From Psychrobacter pasteurii (GTDB taxonomy: Bacteria > Pseudomonadota > Gammaproteobacteria > Pseudomonadales > Moraxellaceae): a stretch of 34,804 nt of DNA. The translations under genes were made by a program, and so were the position numbers. The stretch lies in NCBI RefSeq assembly GCF_900162815.1, contig NZ_FUGD01000046.1, forward strand, positions 1 through 34,804. Direction: 5' to 3'. This document shows, in pieces, positions 8,667 to 18,423 of the stretch; position 1 is the stretch's first letter, and every line of letters begins with the position of its first letter. Below the pieces are notes generated by a model. It was not told where the DNA came from. It did not search any database and worked only from the letters and a program-made list of their open reading frames with translations.

Positions 8667-8776
8667 AAATTACCTATCCACTTTAAATTAATAAAAATAA
8701 AATAATAGCTCATTATCATAGCAACGGGTCATTACTTTGTGTAAATATTTACTTTTTAATCAACACTAACCTTCTA

Positions 8777-9235
8777 CTAGTGTCTCTTTGCTAACTGAGT
8801 TGATAACCTCTGTAAGTCAGGCACGACATAAGTTTTCTCACCTATAGTCACATGCTGATAGCTATAATTTTGCCGGCCACTGGCTGTAGCTAGAGAGCTG
8901 GTTTCAATGTCTTTTATATCCGTCATTTTAATTTGTTGTTGCCGTAATGAACCTTGAATAAGCAGCGCTATACGCTGATCATCCTGACTGCCCTCTAGCA
9001 CTACTAGGCTCTCTGGCTTAGCACCTTCTGCTAATAACCTGAATACAGGGAGGGTATGACCCTGCCACTCACAGTGCTTTAAAATCATATCACAGGCCCT
9101 GATCCCAATAACCAACTCTGTGGGCACTACCCAATCAGAGGATTCAGCTGTGGGAATAAAGGTGACAGACAAACCGTTTTGATTAAATATTAGCTGTTCA
9201 CGGGTATTGGGCTGCTGTAAAGGGGTATGGGTCAC
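8777..9235 (-). CDS. Divergent CheW-like protein ending the Pil-Chp operon (ChpC-like)
   Basis: The 152-residue protein is the last gene of the chemosensory operon and overlaps the preceding gene by four bases (ATGA). Its centre resembles a CheW fold: HTLPVFRLLAEG (the CheW 'lPv.dL' strand), SLVVLEGSQDDQRIALLIQG (the 'ivV...glvVD' pair) and a final VVPDLQRLS. Sequence agreement is weak, so the call relies partly on gene order, since ChpC, a CheW-like adaptor, follows ChpB in Pseudomonas. It probably couples receptor to kinase or modulates that link. It is not a pfam-clean CheW by eye; a different role is possible. Confidence 0.65.
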   Translation of the reverse strand: MTHTPLQQPNTREQLIFNQNGLSVTFIPTAESSDWVVPTELVIGIRACDMILKHCEWQGHTLPVFRLLAEGAKPESLVVLEGSQDDQRIALLIQGSLRQQQIKMTDIKDIETSSLATASGRQNYSYQHVTIGEKTYVVPDLQRLSTQLAKRH

Positions 9236-10260
9236 AATGTCTCCGTAGAATCTGTCATAAGATACTGCAAATGTTTGGCTAGCTGTGCTACTGAAGCCTG
9301 CACTGGTTCTCGATTAAGTTCACTAACACTCGTAGAGCTACCCTCTTTGTGTTGCCAAAGCTTACTGCCTTGACTGGCAAGATAGTCAATAAAATCTGAT
9401 TGATATAAAGCACTTGAGTCTGCAAACTCAATACAAATCAACTGATCAGCCAAGGCCAAACTGAAATTTTGTACTATCTGCATGATATAAGACTGACTTT
9501 GAGTCAAGTTGGACTCACTTCCCACTATCAGTCGGCCTGTAGAGTCGCAAACCACGTCAAGCTCAGGCGGTATAATATAACACTGACCTGCCTGCATATT
9601 TAACGACAAATCAACCACTTGGCAACGCCACTCATTATTTGCGGTAAGTGCTTTAGGTAAGCTGTGTAGATAACTATTTAGCTCATTTTTTGGCGGAAAG
9701 ATTAAAACTATGGCAATGGGCAAGCTGCTTGGTAAGCTATTTAGAAAGTCTCTGCCAGCAGCCATGTCATTCAGACTACTTACCACCAGCACAACCACTT
9801 TCTGCCAAGGCTGATACCTTTTGGCAGCCACACTCGTGGTTTGTACCAAAGAGGAAGGTAACCCTAGTAGGCTAACCAGCTTACGCTTTAATTTACGCTG
9901 CCACTTAGCATATAAATTTATCTCACTACCCCTTGGTGCAGGTTCAAAGCCAACCAACACCTGAGGCTTGGTCAGTTCAGAGGTCGGCAGCCTAGACTCT
10001 GACTCACTGAGTGGCTGCAACGGACTGTCTAAGACGGTGTACAGCTGCTCATTATAATCACTATCTACTAGCCACAACTGTGCAGGTAATAAAAGATGAC
10101 TCGGCTCAAGCTGCTCTGGAGACATACAGGCCAATACTGTCATTCCCCACTGGGTCAAAGTATGTTGAAAAGCTTGGCGTTGTTGCACTTTTGCTGCTAT
10201 CACCACCACCCTAATTTTTGCTAAGTCAATGCTGCTATCACTCATGGTACAAGGCCTCAC
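9232..10260 (-). CDS. Degenerate CheB-like protein of the Pil-Chp operon (ChpB position)
   Basis: This gene holds the position of chpB, a receptor methylesterase. Residues 16-70 look like a receiver fold that has lost the acidic pocket (VVVIAAKV in place of a D-D pair). Residues 154-280 follow the CheB methylesterase outline: VVVLVVSSLND, SLPSSLPIAIVLIF, QAGQCYIIPPELDVV and GRLIVG. The catalytic histidine after the second strand is absent (VLIFPP, residues 185-190), and the GMGxDG aspartate motif is replaced by FADSSA (279-284). It is therefore probably inactive as an esterase. The gene overlaps chpA by GTGA; an ATG at 10245 (M-S-D-S-S), preceded by TGAGG, is an alternative and perhaps likelier start. 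Confidence 0.65.
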   Translation of the reverse strand: MRPCTMSDSSIDLAKIRVVVIAAKVQQRQAFQHTLTQWGMTVLACMSPEQLEPSHLLLPAQLWLVDSDYNEQLYTVLDSPLQPLSESESRLPTSELTKPQVLVGFEPAPRGSEINLYAKWQRKLKRKLVSLLGLPSSLVQTTSVAAKRYQPWQKVVVLVVSSLNDMAAGRDFLNSLPSSLPIAIVLIFPPKNELNSYLHSLPKALTANNEWRCQVVDLSLNMQAGQCYIIPPELDVVCDSTGRLIVGSESNLTQSQSYIMQIVQNFSLALADQLICIEFADSSALYQSDFIDYLASQGSKLWQHKEGSSTSVSELNREPVQASVAQLAKHLQYLMTDSTETL

Positions 10261-13200
10261 TTAGGCTTAATTAAGGCTTGAATAGAAGCAATCAAAGCAG
10301 ACTCTTGGAAGGGTTTGCCCATATAATCATTGACCCCTATTTGCCGGGCTTTCTCACGGTGCTTCTCACCCGTTCTTGAGGTAATCATAATAATAGGCAG
10401 AGTCATAATCTCTGGGTTATGACGCACATGACTTGCCACCTCAAAGCCATCCATACGTGGCATTTCGATATCCAATAACATGAGGTCAGGGCGTAAGGTT
10501 TGTAATATCTCTATTGCTTCTACCCCGTCTCTAGCCACATGGGTGTCATAGCCTTGGCGCTGTAATAAGCGGGAGGTTACCTTGCGGACGGTCACTGAGT
10601 CATCGACTATCAGAATCTGTGGCTTAGATTGCGCTTTAGGTATATTAGACTGAGTCCCTGTCGACTTCATAGCCTTAGCGCCCTCATTAACTCTTGGTTT
10701 TAAGATAGAAGTCTCTCGAATGTCAGCTTCACGCATCAGCGCTAAAGTATCCAAAATCAACATTACTGACCCTTCAGCAGTAATGGTTGCTGCCGATAGC
10801 CCAGGAATAGAGGACAACAAGTCACCAAGCGGCTTCACTACTACTTCTGTACGTGAGCCAATGATTTCATCGACCTGTACGGCTAGATTCTGACCGGCTT
10901 GGTTCTTCAATAACAAGACCGGCCAGTTTCCTCTCCTGCTTAAAGTTTGTGGCTGGGGCACTTCACTCTGTAACAGTTGATTGAGATGTCTGAGTCGATA
11001 GTTATCCGCTGCTATTTTGAATACCGCGTCGCTGCTGCGTTTTGATTTCGCCCCAACTGTTTTTGCCTGTTGAGGATAATAAAAGTTTAACAACTGCTGG
11101 GCAGGCACTCGCTCAACCCGTTCAATTTGTAGTAAGGGTATTGCAAATATTTGGCTACCAGAACGTACTACCAGTGCCTCAGCCACCGCAAGTGTCAGGG
11201 GTAGCCTTAATACAAACTCACTGCCTCGACCCGATTCAGAATATACGGTAACACTACCCCCTAAGCGGCGGACCTCGTTTAATACCACATCCATACCCAC
11301 ACCTCGACCCGAGATCTGAGTCAAACTGCTGGCGGTAGAAAGACCTGCATGAAAAATATACTGCATGACTTCTAAATCAGTAATCGAGGTGTCATTGGCG
11401 TCAATTAGGCCTCGACTAATGGCTTTATGCCTTACTGAATCTACATCAATACCACGACCATCGTCTTTGAAGCGAATGACAATTTCACTGCCTTCTCGCT
11501 TTATTTCGATGATAATCTGACCTTCACTCGGCTTACCCACCCTATCACGTTGCTCAGGGAGTTCGATACCATGATCTACCGAGTTTCGAAGCATGTGTTC
11601 AAGGGGAGCCGTCAGCCGCTCTAGTACGGTTCTATCAATCTCATCATGCTCAGTTGTTACCTCCAACTTAACCGGCTTACCCAGTTCGTTGGCGGTCTGA
11701 CGCACTGTCCGCTGTAATCGTGGTAAAAGGCGAGAGAAAGAAACCATTCTTGATGTCATTAGCCCTTCATGCAGCTGTGTCTGCGATTGTGACAGCTGAA
11801 ATAGCAGGCTCTCTGTACCTTGGGTTTTGTTGTATAAACTGGATTTGAGCTCCAGTAAATCTGAAGCAGACTCCGACAAGGATTTAGACAGCTGATTTAG
11901 AGCAGAGTACTGATCCATCTCTAAAGGGTCAAAGCTTTGGTCTTGCTGTAAATATCTGTCCTCAATTTGAGATCGAACCTGTGCCTCAAGCTCGATATCC
12001 ATCTGACGTAACTGCTCAGCCAGACGCTGTACGGTTCTCTCCATCTCATCTAGGGTCTGGCCCACGCCACTCATGCTCAATTCAATACGAGAGCGACTAA
12101 TGGCAGCCTCGCCTGACAGATCAATCATTTCTTCCATCAGCCTTGAAGGTACACGGATTAGCTCTTGAGAGGCTGACTGCGGCTCATCCTGTGTCTCCTC
12201 TCCTAACCAAGGCGGCATCTCGCTGATATCCCGCAATCCCAAGCGTGCCTCACGCCAGCTTTGATACTGCTCAATGGCCTGCACATAATCTCGCAAAGAA
12301 GCGTCCATTACTGGCAATGCCTGATCTGAATCCAAACGCCCCTCAACCATGGCCTTTAACTGCTTAACGATAGCCGGCGCTTTGGGCGGATTAACACTGT
12401 GCTGTAGCAAGTACAGGGCTTTTTGCAGCCAGTCATGAGCACTGTGTAACGGGCCAAGTGCTAGAGACAATAACCACTCAACCTCAGCATCCATTTTCTC
12501 AATTTTCAGATAAACTTTTTGCAGCGCCTCTATAACCTCTGAAGCTGCGGTGGCATGTACCATATTTACGCCACCTTGTAGTAAGTGCAGCTCATGCTGC
12601 AGCTGCTCAGCTAGAGACCGCAACTCGTCAACAGGTAGTTCATTAGAGCTTTCATTAAAGCCTACTTTGTCCTTAGACTCAGCCTCTTCGACGGCATCAC
12701 TCTGATTCTGCTGGCTAGCTAGGGCCTTGAACTCAGATACTTGGGCCACTAACTTTTCAAAATTGACTTCAAGGCTAGGCAGTAACTCAGCAGCTTCCTC
12801 CAAGAATACAGCCAGAATTTCAGGATCAGGCTCTTCTTTATCCCAAGACTCTGACTTTATGGCTTCAAAATCAAGCTCAATGCTATCTCTATCTTCTATA
12901 ACTTCAGACTCTGTCACAGATTCAGGCAATTCTACTGCTTGAGTAGTGATGCCTGATGAAGGACTGTCTGGGAAGAGACTCTCTGTAGAGGAGCTTGCTT
13001 TGGAAAGGGTATCTTGCGAAGGGAGGTCACTCTGCAGCTTATCCTCTGCAACGTCTACTTTAGCAACAGCTGCCTCAGTGGCATCCACTGTGTCACTGGC
13101 CCCCTCACTGGCATCGCTAACGATTTTAGAATAAGCCTCCGTGGTATTATCTTTAGCCAAAGATTTACTTTGGGCCAATAAACGAAGCTGCTGCACCATT

Positions 13201-15182
13201 TCTGGAGCAGAAAAAGATGTATTGTGACGGGCCAGATGCTCAATTTGATCGGATATAACATCTTGCACCGACTGCATGACTTCCACCCAATCTTCAGTAG
13301 GAATAATTTGTTGGTCAACAAAATGGTCATAAAGCGTCTCAGCTTCATGACTAAGCTCCGCAATGGCTTCAATGCTGGCCATACGAGCACCACCTTTAAG
13401 GGTATGCAAATGGCGCTGCAAGACTTTAACGGGTGTTAAATCATCGGGAGCTTGTCGCCACAATAAGAGTTGTTGTTGGCTCTCTTCACTCAACTCTTGG
13501 GCTTCTTCAACGAATATGGCTAATAGCTCTTGATCTGCTTCGTTCTCTACTTCTGACTCTTTTAATTGATTTTTAAGCGTATTTGCTTTTGCAGCTAAGC
13601 GATACAGCCCTTGTACTGCCTCAGGATTTAGCTGTAAAGCCATCTTGCCAGCAAGCGAATCAAACAAACCAGTTAACTGTTCGTGCCCTGCAATTAAAGC
13701 CTCAATACTATTGGGTTCCTGCACCAAGCGTGGGAACTGACACACAGCTTGGTAAGCTTGCTGTAGGGCCATTAACAACTCATTGAAAATAGCAGAGCTG
13801 GTCACCTTACTCGCCAAAAGCTGACTTTGACTTTGCAACTGATTGGCATAATCAATAATCTGTGTCTCTTGATGAGCAGACAAGTCTTCGGCACTATCAA
13901 ATACCTTGCGTAGCTCCCACTCGGCATCTAATAGCTCATCAATGCCTTCTATCAGCTCAGCCACCGTATACTCAACATCCCTATCGCCGTCTTGTTCGGC
14001 AGCCTCTTCTGCTACGCTGTGCTCTGCTGATGCTACGATGAACTCAGACTTTTGATTTAGACTCTCGTCCAGTTCTCGCTCAAGCTCTTCTATTTCTAGC
14101 TGTGTTTGTGCTGACACACTGCCTTGTTCTTCTTGCTGTAGGTAATACTTAAGCAGCTGTACTGCCTGAGCGATAACCTGTAAATGCTGAACGGTTATCG
14201 TCTCGCCTTTTTGTTGCAGCTTTTGTAACCCACTCTCAATCTTGGCACTAATTGCACTTATCTGATGCGAAGACTGACTGCTAGCCGCTCCTGTTAAAGT
14301 ATGAAAAGCTCGGACTAACTCATCCTTAACCAATCCCTTATGCTTGACAGAAGCCGCTTGCGACATGGCTTCAATAGACTCAATCAGCTCTTTAACTTCT
14401 GAGATGAAAAGCTGTTTTAACTCTTCTGCGTCTTGTTCGGCCGTAGACTGGACAGTTTCTACTGGCTCTGGCTGTGCTAATTTGGCGTAATCAAAGTCTG
14501 GATGTTTATTGTTGGCATAAAGGGTAGCGGCGGCCATCCAGACTTTCACGGTTTCAGGATAATCTGTTTGATATTGATAACAGTCAATGAGGGCAGAAAA
14601 CTCGTTAATAACTTCTGATAATAACTGCCACATTCCAAAGGTGGGAGCAATACTGTTGTCCAGTACCCGATTGAGCATATTCTCAATGGCCCAAGCCAAC
14701 TCAGCCAGACTGTAAGCGCCGACCATACGACCTGAACCCTTTAAAGTATGAAACCCTCTTCGGATAGTGGTGAGAGCTTCTGGACTATCTTCCAACGAGG
14801 TCATCTGTGAAAACTGAGCTCTGATCTCTTGTAAGACTTCCTGAGCCTCTTCGATATAGATGGCTTTTATTTCTGCCTCATACTCATCACCCTCACCTTC
14901 AGCATCGGCAGGTAAATCAACCTCGGCCAATGCTGAATCTAATAGCGACTGTGTGGACTGTAAGTTATTTGGGCTAGAAGCCTCAACTTCCTCCTCAGAA
15001 CTAAGCTCAGCTAAAGTTTGATCAGCCTCAGGATTATCAACGCTTAGATCAGCTGTTGTCCTCTCTTCTTTATTTGATACAAAGCGGCGATTTAAGCTGA
15101 TAACCACACTGTCTTGATCCTCTGCCGATGATGCACTGCTGCCAGTGTATTCAGAGGGTATTATTTTTGGCGTACGGCTCAT
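10257..15182 (-). CDS. chpA: ChpA hybrid chemosensory histidine kinase
   Basis: ChpA is the CheA-type kinase of the Pil-Chp system, phosphorylating PilG and PilH to control type IV pili. Of its 1641 residues, 1-95 are polar. Three histidine phosphotransfer (Hpt) domains have H145 (HTLKGSGRM), H294 (HTLTGAA) and H593 (HTLKGGARM). A fourth, degenerate one has H866 (HLLQGG). After acidic linkers comes the dimerisation region (about 1008-1160) and the ATPase domain with N box HMLRNSVDHG (1196-1205), DDGRGID (1240-1246) and GRGVGMD (1292-1298). A CheW-like domain spans about 1325-1490. A C-terminal receiver has D1571 and K1623. Pseudomonas aeruginosa ChpA is longer, with more phosphotransfer domains. 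The start overlaps the pilJ stop by one base (TAATG), which implies translational coupling. Confidence 0.95.
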   Translation of the reverse strand: MSRTPKIIPSEYTGSSASSAEDQDSVVISLNRRFVSNKEERTTADLSVDNPEADQTLAELSSEEEVEASSPNNLQSTQSLLDSALAEVDLPADAEGEGDEYEAEIKAIYIEEAQEVLQEIRAQFSQMTSLEDSPEALTTIRRGFHTLKGSGRMVGAYSLAELAWAIENMLNRVLDNSIAPTFGMWQLLSEVINEFSALIDCYQYQTDYPETVKVWMAAATLYANNKHPDFDYAKLAQPEPVETVQSTAEQDAEELKQLFISEVKELIESIEAMSQAASVKHKGLVKDELVRAFHTLTGAASSQSSHQISAISAKIESGLQKLQQKGETITVQHLQVIAQAVQLLKYYLQQEEQGSVSAQTQLEIEELERELDESLNQKSEFIVASAEHSVAEEAAEQDGDRDVEYTVAELIEGIDELLDAEWELRKVFDSAEDLSAHQETQIIDYANQLQSQSQLLASKVTSSAIFNELLMALQQAYQAVCQFPRLVQEPNSIEALIAGHEQLTGLFDSLAGKMALQLNPEAVQGLYRLAAKANTLKNQLKESEVENEADQELLAIFVEEAQELSEESQQQLLLWRQAPDDLTPVKVLQRHLHTLKGGARMASIEAIAELSHEAETLYDHFVDQQIIPTEDWVEVMQSVQDVISDQIEHLARHNTSFSAPEMVQQLRLLAQSKSLAKDNTTEAYSKIVSDASEGASDTVDATEAAVAKVDVAEDKLQSDLPSQDTLSKASSSTESLFPDSPSSGITTQAVELPESVTESEVIEDRDSIELDFEAIKSESWDKEEPDPEILAVFLEEAAELLPSLEVNFEKLVAQVSEFKALASQQNQSDAVEEAESKDKVGFNESSNELPVDELRSLAEQLQHELHLLQGGVNMVHATAASEVIEALQKVYLKIEKMDAEVEWLLSLALGPLHSAHDWLQKALYLLQHSVNPPKAPAIVKQLKAMVEGRLDSDQALPVMDASLRDYVQAIEQYQSWREARLGLRDISEMPPWLGEETQDEPQSASQELIRVPSRLMEEMIDLSGEAAISRSRIELSMSGVGQTLDEMERTVQRLAEQLRQMDIELEAQVRSQIEDRYLQQDQSFDPLEMDQYSALNQLSKSLSESASDLLELKSSLYNKTQGTESLLFQLSQSQTQLHEGLMTSRMVSFSRLLPRLQRTVRQTANELGKPVKLEVTTEHDEIDRTVLERLTAPLEHMLRNSVDHGIELPEQRDRVGKPSEGQIIIEIKREGSEIVIRFKDDGRGIDVDSVRHKAISRGLIDANDTSITDLEVMQYIFHAGLSTASSLTQISGRGVGMDVVLNEVRRLGGSVTVYSESGRGSEFVLRLPLTLAVAEALVVRSGSQIFAIPLLQIERVERVPAQQLLNFYYPQQAKTVGAKSKRSSDAVFKIAADNYRLRHLNQLLQSEVPQPQTLSRRGNWPVLLLKNQAGQNLAVQVDEIIGSRTEVVVKPLGDLLSSIPGLSAATITAEGSVMLILDTLALMREADIRETSILKPRVNEGAKAMKSTGTQSNIPKAQSKPQILIVDDSVTVRKVTSRLLQRQGYDTHVARDGVEAIEILQTLRPDLMLLDIEMPRMDGFEVASHVRHNPEIMTLPIIMITSRTGEKHREKARQIGVNDYMGKPFQESALIASIQALIKPK

Positions 15183-16948
15183 TATAAGTCCTTCAGGGAA
15201 GCACCGCCCTGCTCTAACTTAAAGCCAGACACTGACTTTTGTAATGAAGCCGCCATCTCATTGAGCTGACCTACTGAATCAGCAGTGGTTCGAGTCGCTG
15301 CCGTTGTGGTTGAGGTAATTTGTTGAATAACTTCCATGTTTTGTGAGATTTGACCAGCAGACGAGGCCTGTAATTGTGCCTCATTGGAGATCTGCTGAAT
15401 AAGATCAGCCAGACTACTCGATACCGTTTGCACCTCTTTAAGCGCCTCACCGGCATCAGTCGCCAGCTTCGCCCCTTGCACCACTTCTGTGGTGGTTGAC
15501 TCCATGGACATCACCGCCTCATTGGTATCCGCCTGAATAGTTTTTACCAGACCTTCAATCTGCTTAGTGGCATTGGCAGAACGTTCAGCCAAACGCTGTA
15601 CTTCATCAGCAACTACCGCAAAGCCGCGCCCAGCCTCACCTGCCATAGAAGCTTGAATGGCCGCATTAAGAGCTAGAACGTTGGTTTGGTCAGCAATGTC
15701 ATTAATTAAGCCAACGATATCCCCAATTTCTTGTGAAGACTCGCCTAAGCGTTTGATGCGTTTTGAGGTTTCTTGGATTTGTTCACGAATGGTGCTCATA
15801 CCATCAATCGAGCGCTGTACTACCTGTGCCCCATTATGAGCAATGGCCACAGATCGGTCAGCTACTGAAGCCGACTGAGTGGCACTGGTAGAAACCTGCT
15901 TAATAGAGTTCACCATGTCAGCAATGGCAGCAGATACACTAGCAATTTTTTGAGCTTGTTGCTCTGAAGCAGCCGCAAGCTCAGTCGCTGTCAACTGAGT
16001 TTGCTGCGAGGACTGTGTCACACTCGCTGCGGTATCATTAATGGCTTGCACCAAATGTCGCAACTGCTCAATAGCAAAGTTTACCGAGTCCGCAATGGCA
16101 CCAGTAATGTCTTCTGTGACCGTGGCATTAACCGTTAGATCCCCTTCTGCGACATATTCAAGCTCATCCAGTAAACGCAAAATAGCGGCCTGGTTTTTCT
16201 CGTTTTCATCTTGAGCACTACGAGCCCGTTGAAACTGGGCATCCATCTCATCACGCTGACGCAAAGTTTCTTTTTCGATAAGCAGTCGCTGGGTCTGGCT
16301 ATTGGCGTGGTACAGACGATAGATGGCGTATAAGCTGCCTAACAAGCTTAATAAAAATAGCAATGCTGGCAGAATAATATTACTGCGCGATAATAAATGA
16401 CGATCAATAGGCTGTAGCTGACTTTGAGTTTCAGCAACAAATGTGCCTACTTTATCTGCGCTTTGTTGTAACTCTGGGTCCACAAACAGACCCTCACTGT
16501 CATTTTCACTATCTTTTGCAAAGTCATGATCGATAATGGACTGTACTTCTGGCTTTATCTGTTGCCAGCGCTGATCGATAGTTTTGTACAGATTAGAGTC
16601 ATCGAAACTTTGATTCTGAACTTGATCTAAAGCAGACTGATACTCAGTCATTTCAGCAGTCAACTGCTTCTGAGCGACCGTTCTTTTTTCATCCTCTGTG
16701 GTGAAGACAGCTTCGTTAACGTGGCGGGCTAAATGACTTGAGGAGACTTCCAACTGATTAACAGCCGATACATAGCTTGAGACTTTATTGGCATTAACCA
16801 TCAAATAGATTAAGCTAATTAACGCCACTAGCCCCAAAGCCAGTAACAAATAAACCCACTTTTTTTGATTATCACCTTGGTTTGAAAGTCCTTTTTTATT
16901 TGGAGAAACGGAGGGCGTGTTGGCAGGCATTTGAGCTGCATCTTTCAT
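15182..16948 (-). CDS. pilJ: Methyl-accepting chemoreceptor PilJ
   Basis: PilJ is the receptor of the Pil-Chp system. The 588-residue protein has membrane segments at about 31-51 and 191-211, giving a periplasmic domain of roughly 140 residues. Next come a HAMP-like region (about 255-300, [10 protein letters not shown]) and a long coiled-coil signalling domain. The hairpin tip reads [20 protein letters not shown] (418-437) followed by [13 protein letters not shown], the conserved kinase-contact site. P. aeruginosa PilJ is about 680 residues with a longer periplasmic part; here one module seems to be missing, as in other compact Moraxellaceae-like versions. The gene follows pilI after 111 bp and overlaps chpA. 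Confidence 0.94.
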   Translation of the reverse strand: MKDAAQMPANTPSVSPNKKGLSNQGDNQKKWVYLLLALGLVALISLIYLMVNANKVSSYVSAVNQLEVSSSHLARHVNEAVFTTEDEKRTVAQKQLTAEMTEYQSALDQVQNQSFDDSNLYKTIDQRWQQIKPEVQSIIDHDFAKDSENDSEGLFVDPELQQSADKVGTFVAETQSQLQPIDRHLLSRSNIILPALLFLLSLLGSLYAIYRLYHANSQTQRLLIEKETLRQRDEMDAQFQRARSAQDENEKNQAAILRLLDELEYVAEGDLTVNATVTEDITGAIADSVNFAIEQLRHLVQAINDTAASVTQSSQQTQLTATELAAASEQQAQKIASVSAAIADMVNSIKQVSTSATQSASVADRSVAIAHNGAQVVQRSIDGMSTIREQIQETSKRIKRLGESSQEIGDIVGLINDIADQTNVLALNAAIQASMAGEAGRGFAVVADEVQRLAERSANATKQIEGLVKTIQADTNEAVMSMESTTTEVVQGAKLATDAGEALKEVQTVSSSLADLIQQISNEAQLQASSAGQISQNMEVIQQITSTTTAATRTTADSVGQLNEMAASLQKSVSGFKLEQGGASLKDL

Positions 16949-17059
16949 TCGGGCTGTCCTTAAAGTAAGTCTGATTCATGCATTATCCAGCGCATGATTT
17001 AGCTATGTGTAACGCTTAATGTTTTAATATTAAATAAGATGGATTATCTATTTCTATGG

Positions 17060-17584
17060 CTACTGAGCTGCCTGTAAAAACCGAGGGTCTTGAATTAACA
17101 AACTGGGCATAAATACGGGCCAAGACTGTTCACCTTCCTCAAAGTGACCATGATTATAGGGCAAAAACGGGGAGTTAGCAGCCAAGCTCTTCGGCAAGTA
17201 TTGATGGGCAAAAAAATTCTTGATGTGTCCCACCCTATCTACCAATAGCCCCACCTGTAAGCTTTGATGTTTAATGACCAGTAGCTTACTTTTGGGCCCA
17301 GTATTTTTTTGATTAACAAACTTTGCAAGATCCGCTATGGGTAGAATTTGACCCCGTATATTAGCAATACCTAATAGCCAAGGCTTAGATAAGGGCACAG
17401 TAGTTAAGCTATCAGGGACCGATAGGATTTCTACCACCTCCCCAATCGGTGCCACAAATGTCTCTCCGGCTACTTCAAAAGCGATACCTTGCCACTGCTC
17501 AGCCGGCTTAGGTTGGCGCTCTGCTTTTCGTGATTTTGCCAGGCGCTCTAAGCGCAGCAACTCAATAAATCCTTTTAACGCCAC
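17060..17584 (-). CDS. pilI: CheW-like adaptor PilI
   Basis: PilI couples the PilJ receptor to the ChpA kinase. The 174-residue protein is one CheW domain: GIAFEVAGETFVAPIGEVVEI near residues 33-53, then LGIANIRGQILPIADL, the classic 'NlRG.ilPv.dL' motif, then SLQVGLLVDRVGHI. The first 30 residues are basic and polar. Gene order pilG-pilH-pilI-pilJ-chpA supports the assignment. Confidence 0.92.
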   Translation of the reverse strand: MALKGFIELLRLERLAKSRKAERQPKPAEQWQGIAFEVAGETFVAPIGEVVEILSVPDSLTTVPLSKPWLLGIANIRGQILPIADLAKFVNQKNTGPKSKLLVIKHQSLQVGLLVDRVGHIKNFFAHQYLPKSLAANSPFLPYNHGHFEEGEQSWPVFMPSLLIQDPRFLQAAQ

Positions 17585-17637
17585 GTTGGCTATCCTGTTG
17601 TTTAGTTATTCATTAGTTGGTTAGTAAGCTTATGGGT

Positions 17638-18003
17638 TTAGGAGGTAATGACAGATTGAATGGTTTGTAGCAGCTGCTGCTCATTCACCGGCTTAGTTAA
17701 GTAAGCCTGCGCCCCTTGTCGTTTGCCCCAGACTCGATCGGTTTCTTGGTTTTTGGTGCTAATCATTATCACCGGTATCTGGCTGGTACTTTCGTGACGG
17801 CTGATTTTACGAGTGGCCTGAAACCCATTCATCTCCGGCATCACAATATCCATCAAAATAACATCAGGCAGATGACTCATCGCCATCTCAACCCCTTGCT
17901 CACCGTTAGTAGCCTCTATTACTTCAAAATTATTCTTACTTAGTAAATCACGAAAACGGGCCATTTCAGAATGAGAATCTTCGACTATCAAAACCTTATA
18001 CAT
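17638..18003 (-). CDS. pilH: CheY-like response regulator PilH
   Basis: A single receiver domain of 121 residues. D52 (VILMDIVMPEMNG) is the phosphorylation site, the E8-D9 pair (LIVEDS) binds magnesium, and K104 (YLTKP) completes the pocket. In Pil-Chp systems PilH acts against PilG, tuning pilus retraction or serving as phosphate sink. It lies 33 bp after pilG and 53 bp before pilI in the same operon. The second-gene position and the LIVEDSHSE start favour PilH over PilG. Confidence 0.9.
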   Translation of the reverse strand: MYKVLIVEDSHSEMARFRDLLSKNNFEVIEATNGEQGVEMAMSHLPDVILMDIVMPEMNGFQATRKISRHESTSQIPVIMISTKNQETDRVWGKRQGAQAYLTKPVNEQQLLQTIQSVITS

Positions 18004-18036
18004 AGCTTACCTCTTTAATTGCTTGGTGGCCTTAGA

Positions 18037-18423
18037 CTACGATTTTTTGTAATGCTGGCGAATGGCCTCATATAGCTCATCCTTACTAAAAGGCTTGGTC
18101 AGATATTCATCTGCTCCAACGATACGACCTCGGGCTTTGTCAAACAAACCATCTTTTGAGGACAGCATAATAATCGGGGTATCGGCAAAGTCCTTATTGT
18201 TTTTAACAATAGCACAAGTTTGATAGCCGTCTAAACGGGGCATCATCACATCAATGAAAATCAGTTCAGGCTTATGATCTGCAATCTTAGCCAAGGCTTC
18301 AAAACCATCTACTGCTGTGACCACTTCACAGCCCACACGTTGTAATAGCATCTCTGCGGTACGGCGGATGGTCTTTGAGTCATCGATTACCATCACCTTT
18401 AAACCTTCAAAACTAATGTCCAT
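18037..18423 (-). CDS. pilG: CheY-like response regulator PilG, first gene of the Pil-Chp operon
   Basis: A 128-residue stand-alone receiver. The phospho-acceptor is D58 (LIFIDVMMPRLDG), with the acidic pair in MVIDDSKTIRR (D14, D15) and K110 (YLTKPF). In type IV pilus systems PilG promotes pilus extension and, in Pseudomonas, cAMP signalling. It is the promoter-proximal gene of an operon running to about 8777. The start gives the usual short N-terminal lead (MDISFEGLK). Confidence 0.93.
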   Translation of the reverse strand: MDISFEGLKVMVIDDSKTIRRTAEMLLQRVGCEVVTAVDGFEALAKIADHKPELIFIDVMMPRLDGYQTCAIVKNNKDFADTPIIMLSSKDGLFDKARGRIVGADEYLTKPFSKDELYEAIRQHYKKS

